From Henricia sp. BOLD:AAB3569 (lineage: Eukaryota; Echinodermata; Asteroidea; Spinulosida; Echinasteridae), in the NCBI GenBank assembly GCA_037783545.1, contig JBBELK010000560.1, forward strand, positions 1 through 64,000: a stretch of 64,000 nucleotides of DNA, given 5' to 3'. Shown one piece after another: positions 42,233 through 54,396 of this stretch. The notes beneath the pieces are model-generated. The model had not been told where the DNA came from. It saw nothing but the letters and a program-made list of their open reading frames with translations, and made no database searches. The position numbers were made by a program, and so were the translations under genes. How positions within the stretch are numbered: the first letter of the stretch is position 1; each line of letters opens with the position of its first letter.

Positions 42233-43436
42233 CCCATAGACAAAGCGCATAGGCGTTGTCGGCGCTTTTTCAGGTTGTTCCCAAACATTGATCTTAACCA
42301 AACTTGGTCACATCAAAGACATAGTATAAGAGGTGTGCACCCAATAATGGCTTCATTGTGACGTCATCCGTCACGTCATTATAACACTTTAAAGTGTGTT
42401 AAAAAAAATGTATTTTTAAAATACTAAACTTTCAAAAACCACGTTACCCAAGGTCTTTATATTTGGCTTGCATACAGATCAGACCATGCCCCACACTTTT
42501 TATCATAAAGGCATTTTGATCGGACCCTTCCTTCATGGGTAAATTAAAGGTCAAAGTTCACTTATTTCACAGATCACAATTTTTCGAATTTTCATGAAAT
42601 CTGGTACAGGTATAGTTCCCATGATACACTCTAGGCAACATGAACATCATGATCGTGACGTCAGCGATGACGTCATAATAACATTTAAAAATGCCGAAAG
42701 TGATTTGTTAGCATCAAAATGATTACAATCTGCATTTTTAGAAATGCATCCCTTTTAAATACCACGTGACCCATGGTCTTCACATTTAGCATCCATACAG
42801 ACCAGACCATGCCCTACAATTTTCCTCATGTAGGCATTTCTATTTGACCCTTCCTTCATAGGTAAATTAAAGGTCAAAGTTCACCTTTGTCAAAAATCAC
42901 AATTTTCCGGCTTTTTGTACTTGTGCAGCAATTTCACCCCTTAAACTATGCTGGATTTTTATAAAATCAGGTAAAGGTATAGTTCCCATGATACACTCTG
43001 AGCAGCATGTACATCATGATCGTGGCGTCATCGATGACGTCATTATTATCATTTAAAAATGGCGCGAAAGTGATTTTTAGCATCAAAATGACTACAATAT
43101 GCATTTTTAAAAATGCACCCTTTTTCAAAACCACGTGACCCGGGATCTTCATATTTAGTAGACATTAGACCAGACCGTGCCCTCCAATTTTCTCCATGTA
43201 GGCATTTTCATTTAACCCTTCCTTCATGGGTCAATTGAAGGCCAAAGTTTAGCCAAGTCAAAATTTCATAAGCCAGCGAATGTCGACATCCGTACATGAC
43301 CGGCAGAGGGCGCCATTCACAGTTTACGGTCAAGTAATGTCCATGTACTTCACTCGTCCCCACCGCCCAAACTGGGAAGTATTAATGTTGCCCTCAGCGA
43401 GCTGGTCTCGTACGAAAGTCGAAATAAACCTTACAG

Positions 43437-44270
43437 ATGTTCTCAATGCATTATGGGATTGGATGACAACATTGCCCGGCCAAATGTGCATAAACCTATG
43501 AGGCGGACGCCAACTCGGCAACGTTTTTACTCATTTTCACGAAAACCAAAAAGAGTTCAAGAGTTCAAACATACTGACAATCATAAACCGAAACAGAAAT
43601 GTTGCAAATGTGATAATTTCCTTCGTAGTGGTAAACTCCGAGTACCGTGCTCGCAGCTTGTTATGCGTTATGCAACACGCGCCGTATCGGCACGGCGCTG
43701 GTTGGATTGAGTGTGCTGCACTGCGAGTCCGTGTACACGGACTCCCCCGCCAATATACATTTTTATAAATCGTTTAAAACAATGCATATCGTCAAAAATG
43801 ATGCTTTATTTTCAGTATATATTTAAAAGGTTTGAATTGCACAATGTTGTGATATTTTAGAAATTTTTTTTCAAGATGCCCTATTTCAGAAACGGCAGGA
43901 ATGTGTTGTGAAACTGATCAGTTTTACCAGGGGAGTCCGTGTACACGGACTTGCATGCATGCACACTCAATCCAACCAGCGCCGTGCCGATACGGCGCGT
44001 GTTGCATAGCGCATACCGAGCAGCGAGCGTGGTTCTTGGACTCTACCGATACGAAGGGAATCCCCGATGATTTCTCGCATTTGCAACATTTCTGTTCCGG
44101 GACATGTTTGTCAGAATGTTTGATATGTGTCAAAAATAAAGTGGTGGGAGGTTGTTTCTTGGTTTTCGTGAAAATGAGTAAAAAAGTTACCGAGTTGGCG
44201 TTCGCCTCATAGGTTTATGTACATTTGGCCGGGAAATTGTCATCCAATCCCATAATGCATTGAGAACGTC
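43437..44270. mobile_element. ~834-bp inverted repeat inside unit 1
   Basis: Arms of about 310 and 340 bp (43437-43747 and 43929-44270) surround a ~180-bp loop. Matching words include CTCAATGCATTATGGGATTG, CGTTTTTACTCATTTTCACG and CCGTATCGGCACGGCGCTGG with their complements. Both arms carry the perfect palindrome AGTCCGTGTACACGGACT at the loop edge. It is probably a fold-back DNA element; the arms have drifted, so it is not new. Confidence 0.8.
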
Positions 44271-44346
44271 GATAAGCTTTATTGCGTTTAATACGTTGAC
44301 CAAGTGTCGTGAATTTACCAACGCCAAACTTTGATTTTATTTTATT

Positions 44347-44560
44347 TAGCTGGGGACCATCTTTAGTACCACCCATAGACAGCCATGTTGGAGTATAATG
44401 TGTCTGTGACTGACCCGCCCCGCCTAGTCTGCCTTATACTATAGAGCTAGGGACCATCTTCAGTATCAGTCACCCATGAACAGCCATGTCAAGTATAATG
44501 TGGATGTGACCGACCTTTCCCAGATTGCCTGATACAGTTGGAGACCATCTTCAACAATGA
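44347..44560. repeat. ~95-bp tandem repeat
   Basis: GGGACCATCTT(T/C)AGTA and CAGCCATGT recur at about 44356 and 44450, with a partial copy at 44541 (GGAGACCATCTTCAA). Roughly 80% similar. Confidence 0.65.
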
Positions 44561-44953
44561 TGATAGACAGATGGGTCACTTTATCTTGTGAAAGGTCGAT
44601 CACATTCCAATTTCCTGTTTTAACGATTATCTGCTAAATAAAGTTTGACACCAGATAAAAGTATTACCAATATGTTGGTCCTTTTTCTTTTAATAACATG
44701 CTACGAGCAGTTTCGATCAACCAGATCAAACTTGTATAAGTGATGCACAAAAATATACTGCCTATTAGAAAGGTTATGTTAACCCACTGCCGAGAAATTT
44801 ACAATAAATCAAATTAGACAGAATATGAAATAAGGTACAAACAAGTTTTTCAGTTGTTAAATTTGTTGTTCGAAAATAATTAAAACATTCGCCCCACCCC
44901 CTGCAAGCAGCGAAAATCCCTACGATCTGTTCAACGAACAGACGTAGCTCTAG

Positions 44954-47849
44954 TTTCCTCTTCTGATTGTTTTCCCATAGACAAAGCGCATAGGCGTTGT
45001 CGGCGCTTTTTTCAGGTTGTTCCCAAACATTGATCTTAACTAAACTTGGTCACATCAAAGACATAGTATAAGAGGTGTGCACCCAAGAATGGCTTCATTG
45101 TGACGTCATCAGTTACGTCATTACAATAGTTAAAAAATGCCTAAAAAGCCGAAAATGACCAAAATATGCAGATCCTAGCCTACAATGTTCTTAGTGTAGG
45201 CATGTTCATCTGACCCTTCCTTCCTGTGTCAATCGAAGGTAAAAGTTCAGCCAATTCAAAAATCACATTGTTTGTATTTTGTGTACTTATGAAGCAATAT
45301 TACCTATTAAATTACGCTTGATCTTTATAAAACTAGGTACAGGCATGGGCCCCATAACAAACTTTCACCACCATGGATTTTCGTCATAAAAATTAGCCAA
45401 AAATGTTTCCCTCTATAAAACCACATGACCCAGGGTCTTCATAATTAGCAAACATTATAGATCAGATCCTGTGCTACAATTTGCTTTGTGTAGTCATTTT
45501 CATCTGACCCTTCCTTCCTGGGTAAATTGAAGGCCAAAGTTCAGCCAAGTCAACATTTCCGTATATACAGGGTGGATTTAAAACAACAAAACGGAAATAT
45601 TATTGCTAATTGTAACTAAAGTAGTGCGCGTATGAATGAACGGGAGATATCATCTGTTAGGGTTGAATCTCCTCTTTAAAATGACACCATGATCATGTCA
45701 TTATGTTTTCAGTTGACTGAGCAGTGACCAGTGTTATGCCAGGGGCCAAGTTTTAAATTTGATAGTTCTCAATGCGAGCAAACGTCGTACAAATAAATCT
45801 TTACCGCAGCTGTATATTCCGTGTGCCCTGTGTGACACGGCGCCGACCGAGACGGTGACACGGTAACTTTTAACTGTGTCTACCACGGACGTGTTATTCT
45901 ACAGAAGATGGTTTAACAAAAGGACATGCGAGTAGGATACAATCTTTTATGTTATTTTAAGAGAGTCCACTCTCTACAAGAAAGTAATTGTATGTTATTG
46001 AGGGAATGTTGTAGTTTTGCCGTGAAGCATTTATTCCAATGTTTGTTTTCTTCCTTTTAAGTTTAGTAAGGTGCAAAGCTTAATATAGGCCTGATATCAT
46101 TACGTCATTGTCAGGATTTTATTGAACCATCTTAAACAAATCTAATTACGAAATTGTTCCTTCTTAGCCAAACTCTTTTCAATCTTAACAAATTATGTGC
46201 TTTGATTTATACCTCTGATGACTAATATATGTAGGTCTATATAAGTTTTTTGAGCAAACATCGGATTTCCACCCCAATTTAGTAAAAATGAACAGTTTAT
46301 AATTCGCAAAGGAAATAAAACTTGCTTCTAATCTACGTTTTCAGGATAAACTTTTTAAATATTTATTTTATAACGGCATGTGACATGATGACAAATAGTA
46401 TTAATTTTACAGTAACTTAATTGATGTTTTTAAAAGTGCAAAAACTGAAAATTGCCATATTTTCAAATCTAAACAAATCTTTTCTCAATCGATGAAGGCT
46501 TCTGTACTATTTACATAATGTACATGTTATTTTGTTTTATATGAAATTTGGCTCAAGACTCTCTTAGTATAAATACTGAACCTACATGTTATGATACTCC
46601 TCAAGGAGCTAATTAAGTAATCAAAAGTTTTTACCTGCGCCATGACTTGGTATCTCACAGTTCATCAAACACCTGGAAGTGGCAGATCTGTATAGCAGTA
46701 CACTCAGGCAAACTGACACAACTCAAAAACTGTTCATCATCAGGTATAAGAATAAATGAGCATACAATTTAATGTTTTCCATATTCAAACATTCGTAACA
46801 AATCAGCCGATATACCTATGATCGTGATTTATGCACCATATACGGTCATTAACAAAGGTATTTAACTGATGATCTGACGTCATCACGTGTCAGATTAAAG
46901 GTGATACAAATATGATAAATATGAAATATTAACAAATGCGAGCTACAACCTTGATTCCTTCCCATATACGATCACTAGCAAAGGTCGTTAACTTTTGGCT
47001 TTTCCGTTTTTCATTTTTCTGATTTTTTTCCCATTGACATAACGCATGGGCGTTGTCGGCACTTTTTGAGGTTGTTCCCAAACTTGAGGTTGTTCTTAAA
47101 CAAACTTGGTAACATCAAAGACATAGTAGTAGAAGAAGTGTGCACCCAACAATGGCGTCATCATGACGTCATCAGGTGTAAGTTTAAAGGGGCATGAAAT
47201 TTAATGTTTCCATATGCAAAATTTCATAAAAAAATCAACCGTTTGACCTACGATCTTAATTCTTTCGGCATATACGATCATTAATAAAGGTCTTTCAGAT
47301 GCCCACATGCCTTCACATTTGACCTCCTTCCCTATTGGTCAAACAGACTTTGCCTTGCCATTTGAAACTGGTGAGGTGTTTGAGTTCGACTAGGGTAGGG
47401 TATCCAAAAAATATCGCCATAACCTGTGACCTTGCTCACTTCCGGTAGAAACCCGAAGTGCATTTAAATGAACCTATTTTGTAAAAGTGGGGGAAGCTGC
47501 CGAGATGCAGTTGGTAGTGTTAGTGTCTAAGGTAAATAGGGTTTCCAAAAATGTAAGTTTCTACGTTAGAAATTAGAAAGTCTTAAAATAACCCTTTAAA
47601 AGCAGTGTTTGCGCAAATTAGCCCAGTAGTGGTGATTATAGAGTGCGTCGACCACCAAACATGTCTGTGTTGTTAAAACATTGATTACGTCATCAATCCT
47701 TTAAAGGTAACACATTAAAGGTAAACCTTTTTAAAGTTAAATAGTTAATATGCTAACATCTAATTTTGCAAGGTAAGCATGCTCATTTTTTAAGTTTAAA
47801 AAATGTGAAAAAGCCCTACGCTCTGTTCATAGAACAGACGTAGCTCTAT
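44954..47849 (+). repeat. Array unit 2
   Basis: Header; one full and one shortened 372-bp repeat (marks near 45216 and 45503); the block starting ACAGGGTGGATT (45567); the block AAGCTTAATATAGGCCTGAT (46076); the exon-like block (46525-46745); a second, variant header (CCCATTGACATAACGCATGG near 47030); and the hairpin at 47813, ending CTAT rather than CTAG. Confidence 0.75.
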
Positions 47850-48059
47850 TTTTTTTCCCGTTTATTTCTTCTTCTTCTTCTGATTTTTTACCATAGACAA
47901 AGCGCATAGGCGTTGTCGGCGCTTTTTCAGGTTGTTCCCAAACATTGATCTTAACCAAACTTGGTCACATCAAAGACATAGTATAAGAGGTGTGCACCCA
48001 AGAATGGCTTCATTGTGACGTCATTCGTTACGTCATTATAACACTTTAAAAATGCCTAA

Positions 48060-49370
48060 AAAGCGGAAAATTGCCGAAATATGCACTTTTTAAAATGATT
48101 CCCAATGGTTGCCAAAACCACATGACCCAGGGTTTTCATATTTGGCAAACATTTAGATCAGATCATGAGCTTTAATGTTCTTAGTGTAGGCATTTTCATC
48201 TGACCCTTCCTTCCTGGGTCAATCGAAGGTCAAAGTTCAGCCAATTCAAAAATCACATTTTTTGTATTTGTTTGTACTTATGAAGCAATATTAGCTATTC
48301 AACCATGCTTGATTTTCATAAAACTAGGTACAGGCATGGGCCCCATCACAAACGTCCACCACCATGTAGAACGTTACCACGACGTCAATGATTACGTAAT
48401 TATAATAATTTTAAAATGGCACAAAAGTGGATTTTTATCATGAAATGTACCAAAATATGCATTTCGTAAAACGCTTCCCCGTATGAACCCACATGACCCA
48501 GGGTCCTCATATTTGGCAGACATATACATCAGATCCTAGCCTACCATGTTCTTAGTGTAGGCATTTTCATCTGACCCTTCCTTCCTGGGTCAATCGAAGG
48601 TCAAAGTTCAGCCAATTCAAAAATCACATTTTTTTGTATTTGTTTGTACTTATGAAGCAATATTAGCTATTCAACCATGCTTGATTTTCATAAAACTAGG
48701 TACAGGCATGGGCCCCATCACAAACGTCCACCACCATGTAGAACGTTACCATGACGTTAATGATTACGTAATTATAATAATTTAAAAATGGCACAAAAGT
48801 GGATTTTCGTCATGAAAATGACAAAAACATGCATTTCGTAAAATGTTTCCCTCTATAAAACCACATGGCCCAGCGTCTTCATATTTAGCAGACATTATAG
48901 ATGAGATCACGGACTACAATTTGCTTTGTGAAGGCATTTTTATCTGACCCTTCCTTCCTGGATCAATCGAAGGTCAAAGTTCAGCCAATTCAAAAATAAC
49001 ATTTGTTGTATGTTTTTGTACTTATGAAGCAATATTAGCTATTAAACAACGCTTGATCTTTATAAAACTAGGTACAGGCATGGGCCCCATCACAAACTTC
49101 CACCACCATGTAGAACATCACCATGACATAACTGATTACGTAATTATGATAATTTAAAGTGGCAAAAAAGTGGATTTTCTTCATGAAAATGACCCCAAAT
49201 GCATTTCTTAAAATGTTTCCCTCTATAAAACCACATGGCCCAGGGTCTTCATATTTAGCAGACATTATAGATTAGATCATGGACTACAATGTTTTTTTGT
49301 AGGCATTTTCATCTGACCCTTCCGTCCTGGGTCAATTGAAGGCCAAAGTTCAGCCAAGTCGCAATTTGCG
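48060..49370 (+). repeat. ~372-bp internal tandem repeat, four copies
   Basis: Each copy runs through TTGTACTTATGAAGCAATAT, AGGTACAGGCATGGGCCCCA, GATTACGTAATTAT, AAAACCACATGACCCAGG-like and CTTCCTTCCTGGGTCAAT. Copies two and three are the most alike. The same repeat occurs with different copy number in units 1, 2, 4 and 5. Confidence 0.85.
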
Positions 49371-49493
49371 TAAAACCATGCATAAGCCACCCCGCCCCAG
49401 GCCATGCACTCGCGTTTTGCTACCGTGAAAGTGATATAGCGCCATCATAGTTATACATGTATAGCTAAAGAGAGAATGCGCAGTACGTGTAAA

Positions 49494-49717
49494 TAAATTA
49501 GGGGTCCAAAAGTGTGACATTTAGTGTCCCCCGTTACACCTGATATGTGTTATTTTTCGTACAAAAATCATTAAAATGGCCTGTAAACCATTTTGTATAA
49601 ATTGTACTTTATGTACTCGCTCTTCGAGATGGAAAGTATTTAAAGAATGTGTCCTGAATTTACAAAAACAAGATGTAAAATGTAACGGGGGACACCAAAA
49701 TTGGACCCCTAATTTAT
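49494..49717. mobile_element. ~224-bp TIR element in unit 3
   Basis: AAATTAGGGGTCCAA at the left pairs with TTGGACCCCTAATTT at the right, and GTGTCCCCCGTTACA pairs with TGTAACGGGGGACAC. Arms are about 44 bp. The short frame across it has no family features. Confidence 0.8.
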
Positions 49718-50137
49718 AGAAAGACCCATATAGTACATGTACTTGTTGTAAGTTGCGCGAACATGCAGTGCACGTCCCATTTAAAAACAAAAGCTTAATA
49801 TAGGCCTGAAATAATTAAGTCATTGTCTAGATTTTATTGAACCATCTTTTAAAAATCTAATTACGAAATTGTCCTCCTTGGCGAAACTCTTTTCAATCTG
49901 AACTAATTATGTGCTCTGATTTCTGCCTTTGATGACTAATATATGTATATCAGTTTTTCGAGTAAACATCGGATTTCCATCCCAAATGTGAACAAAACAA
50001 ACTAAAAATGCACAGTTTAATTAAATATTTAAATTAAAATATATACGATCAAACATTCATAACAAATCAGGCACCTATGATCGTGATTCCTGCACCATAT
50101 ACGGTCATTAACAAATGTATTTAACTAATTATCTCAT

Positions 50138-50294
50138 ATGACCCATGTGGGAATGATCTGGGCAGGATAACAATGGTTGGCCCATATGGGCCCCACATGG
50201 GGCGTTGGGTGCAGCCCATACAGGACCCATATGGGGCCCTTATACTTGCACATATGGGGCCAATATGGGCCCCATGTGGGAGTGTTACCTGGGT
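50138..50294. mobile_element. ~157-bp MITE in unit 3
   Basis: GC-rich insertion full of CCCATATGGG and GGGCCCCA words, with CCCATGTGGG at both edges. Unit 5 runs directly from GATCTCAT to AATGACGTCATCACG at the same place (56480-56500), so unit 5 is the empty site. Confidence 0.8.
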
Positions 50295-51301
50295 AATGAC
50301 GTCATCACGTGTCAGATTAAAGGTGCATGAAAATATTTTAAAATGCAAATTACAACATTGATTCCTTCCCATATACGATCATCAGCAAAGGTCGTTAATG
50401 TATGGCTTTTCCGTTTATTTCTTCTGATTTCCCCCCCCCCCGCCCCCCATTGACATAATGCATGGGCGTTGTCGGCACTTTTTGAGGTTGTTCCCAAACT
50501 TGAGGTTGTTCTTAAACAAACTTGGTCACATGAAAGACACAGTAGAAGAGGTGTGCACCCAACAATGGCGTCATCATGACGTCATCGGGTGTAAGTTTAA
50601 AGGGGCATGAAATTTAATGTTTCCATATTAAAAAATTCATAAAAAAATCATCCGTTTGACCTACGATCTTGATTCTTTCGGCATATACGATCATTAATAA
50701 AGATCTTTCAGATGCCCACATGCCTTGACATTTGACCTCATTCCCTATTGGTCAAACAGACTTTGCCCTTCCATTTGAAACTGGTAAGAGGTATTTGGAT
50801 GGGGTCAAAGGTGTTTGAGTTCGACTAGGGTGGGGTATCCAAAAAATATCGCCATGATCTGTGACCTTGCTCACTTTCGGTAGAAACCGGAAGTGCATTT
50901 AAATGAACCTATTTTGTAAAAGTGGTGAAAGCTGCCGAGATGCGGTTGGTAGTGTCAGTGTCTAAGGTAAATAGGGTTTCCAAAAATGTAAGTTTCTACG
51001 TCATTCCATAAAAGGGCGCCCTCTAGCGTCAAAATTAAATAGTCTTAAATTGACCCTTTCATAGCAGTGTTTGCGCAAATTAGCCCAATAGTGCTGCTTA
51101 TAGAGTAAGTCGACCACCAAACATGTCTGTGTGGTTAAAACATTGATGACGTCATCAATCCTTTATTAAAAGGTAACACATTAAAGGTAAAATTGTTTAA
51201 AGTTAAATAGTTGATATTGCAAGGTAAGCATGCTCATTTTTTTAAGTAAAAAAAATGTGAAAAAGCCCTACGCTCTGTTCATAGAACAGACGTAGCTCTA
51301 G

Positions 51302-54300
51302 TTTTTTATTTTTTTCCGTTTATTTCTTCTTCTTTTGATTTTTTTTCCCATAGACAAAGCGCATAGGCGTTGTCGGCGCTTTTTCAGGTTGTTCCCAAAC
51401 ATTGATCTTAACCAAACTTGGTCACATCAAAGACATAGTATAACAGGTGTGCACCCAATAATGGCTTCATTGTGACGTCATCCGTCACGTCATTATAACA
51501 CTTTAAAAATGCCTAGAAAGCGGAAAATTGCCGAAATATGCAGCCAATTCAAAAATCACATTGTTTGTATTGTTGTGTACTTATGAAGCAATATTACCTA
51601 TTAAACTGCGCTTGATCTTTATAAAACTAGGTACAGGCATGGGCCCCATCACAAACTTCCACCACCATGTAGAACATCACCATGACGTCAATGATTACGT
51701 AATTATAATTATTTAAAATTGGCAAAAAAGTTGTTTTTCGTCATAAAAATGAGCCAAAAATGCATTTCGTAAAATGTTTCCCTCTATAAAAACCACATGA
51801 CCCAGGGTCGTCATATTTAGCAGACATTATAAATCAGATCCTGGGCTACAATTTGCTTTGTGTAGTCATTTTGATCTGACCCTTCCTTCCTGGGTCAATT
51901 CAAAAATCACATTTTTTGGTATTTGTTGTGTACTTATGAAGCAATATTAGCTATTAAACTACGCTTGGTCTTTATGAAACTAAATACAGGCATGGGCCCC
52001 ATCACAAACTTCCACCACCATCTAGAACATCACCATGACGTCAATGGTTACGTAATTATAATTATTAAAAAAAGCAAAAAAGTGGATTTTCGTCATAAAA
52101 GTTAGCCAAATATGCATTTCGTAAAATGTTTCCCTCTATAAAACCACATGACCCAGGGTCTACATATTTAACAGACATTATAGATCAGATCCTGGGCTAC
52201 AATTTGCTTTGTGTAGTCATTTTGATCTGACCCTTCCTTCCTGGGTCAATTGAAGGTCAAAGTTCAGCCAATTCAAAAATCACATTTTTTTGGGATTTGT
52301 TGTGTACTTATGAAGCAATATGAGCTATTAAACTACGCTTGGTCTTTATGAAACTAAGTACAGGCATGGGCCCCATCACAAACTTCCACCACCATCTAGA
52401 ACATCACCATGACGTCAATGGTTACGTAATTATAATTATTAAAAAAAGCAAAAAAGTGGATTTTCGTCATAAAAATGAGCCAAATATGCATTTCGTGAAA
52501 TGTTTCCCTCTATAAAACCACATGACCCAGGGTCTACATATTTAGCAGACATTATAGATCAGATCCTGGGCTACAATTTGCTTTGTGTAGTCATTTTCAT
52601 CTGACCCTTCCTTCCTGGGTCAATTGAAGGTCAAAGTTCAGCCAAGTCAACATTTCCGTATACTAGTATACAGGTTGGATTAAAAAAATCGAAACCGAGA
52701 TATTATTGCTAATTGTAACTAAAGTAGGGCGCGTATGAATGAACAGGAGATATCATCTGTTAGGGTTGAATCTCTTCTTTAAAATGACACCATGATTATG
52801 TCATTATGTTTTCGGTTGACTGAGCAGTGACCAGTGTTATGCCAGGAGCCTAGTTTTAGATTTGACCGTTCTCAATGCGAGCAAACTTCGCAGAAATGAA
52901 TTTTTACCGTAGCTGTCTATTACGTGCGCCCCGTGTGACACGGCGCTGGCCGAGACGATGACACGCTAATATTTTTTGCGTGGAAGCAGTCTTTTAACTG
53001 TCTACCACGGACGTGTAATTCAACAGAAGATGGTTTAACAAAAGGACATGTGAGTAGGATACAATCTTTTATGTTATTTCAGTCTTATTTAAGAGAGTCC
53101 ACTCTCTACACTAAAGTTGTTGTATGTTAGTGAGGGAATGTCGAAGTTTTGCCGTGAAGCATTCATTTCAATGTTTGTTTTCTTCCTTTAAGGTTTAGTA
53201 AGGTGCAAAGCTTAATATAGGCCTGATATCATTAAGTCATTGTCTTGATTTTATTGAACCATCTTCAACAAATCTAATTACAAAATTGTTCCTTCTTGGC
53301 CAAACTCTTTTCAATCTTAACAAATTATGTGCTCTGATTTCTGCTATTGATGACTAAAATATGTATATCAGTTTTTCGAGTCAACATCGGATTTCCATCC
53401 CAAATGTGAACAAAACAAACTAACAATGAACGGTTTAGAATTCGCAAAGGGAAATAAAACTTGCCTCTAAACTTAGTTTTCAGGATAAACTTTTTAAATA
53501 TTTAATTTATAACTGCATGTGACATTATGACAAATAGTACTAATTTTACAGTAACTTAGGCCTAATCGATGTTTTTAAATGTGCAAAAACTGAAATTGCC
53601 ATATTTTCAATTATAAACATATTTTCTGAATCGATGAAGGCTTCTGTACTATTTCCATTAAATGTACATGTTATTCTGTTTTATATGAAATTTGGCTCAA
53701 TACTCTCTTAGTATAAATCCTGAACCTACATGTTATGATACTCCTCAAGGAGCTAATTAAGTAATCAAATTTTTTTACCTGCACCATAACTTGGTATCTC
53801 ACAGTTCATCAAACATCTCGAAGTGGTAGATCTGTATAGCAGTACTCCCCCACCCAGGCAAACTGACACAACTCAAAAACTGTTCATCATCAGGTATCAG
53901 ATTAAAGGAGCATACAATTTAATGTTTTCCATATTCAAACATTCATAACAAATCAGCCGATTGACCTATGATCGTGATTCCTGCGCCACATACGATCACT
54001 AGCAAATGTCGTTAATTGATGACGTCATGATGACGTCATCACGTGACAAATTAAAGGTGCATCAAATACAAGTATATGCAGACGCGCACATTGCTTGACC
54101 TTTGACCTCGTTTCCTAGTGGTCAAATATTCGTTGGCTTATAATTTTAAAGTGATAACAAACAACACGGGACTCGTAGCATTATGGTTAGGTATAGCCAA
54201 GCTTTAAACAAATGAAAAGGGTGACCTTTGACCACGATAACCATTAGTCAAACAGTTTTTGGCTTATAATTTAAAATTGTTTAAAAATAGATCATTTAGT

Positions 54301-54396
54301 TAATCATTGTATTCTGGTTAGGCGTTTTTCAAGTTTTGAAGTAAAAAAAATGTGAAAAAGCCCTACGCTCTGTTCATAGAACAGACGTAGCTCTAG
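51302..54396 (+). repeat. Array unit 4
   Basis: Header near 51347; three 372-bp repeats (marks near 51882, 52231 and 52602); ACAGGTTGGATT block (52673); AAGCTTAATATAGGCCTGAT block (53208); exon-like block (53670-53895). It lacks the variant header; instead a segment with TGACGTCATGATGACGTCATCA (54019) leads to the hairpin at 54361-54396. Confidence 0.75.

Larger units (their letters stand above)
42233..44953 (+). repeat. Array unit 1
   Basis: Header, then about three diverged 372-bp internal repeats (CTTCCTTC marks near 42527, 42845 and 43220). It then departs from the common unit plan: a fold-back insertion (43437-44270), a short tandem repeat (44347-44560), and the terminal hairpin at 44918-44953 (loop variant CAACG). 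It is the most diverged unit. Confidence 0.65.
47850..51301 (+). repeat. Array unit 3
   Basis: Header near 47890; four 372-bp repeats (marks near 48205, 48577, 48950 and 49318, steps of 368-373 bp). It lacks the ACAGGGTGG block and carries two miniature elements not seen in the other units (49494-49717 and 50138-50294). Variant header near 50446 after a C-run; hairpin at 51265-51301. Confidence 0.75.

Noticed and set aside
49521-49790. 89-residue frame in unit 3
   Set aside because: Overlaps the TIR element 49494-49717 and has no family features.
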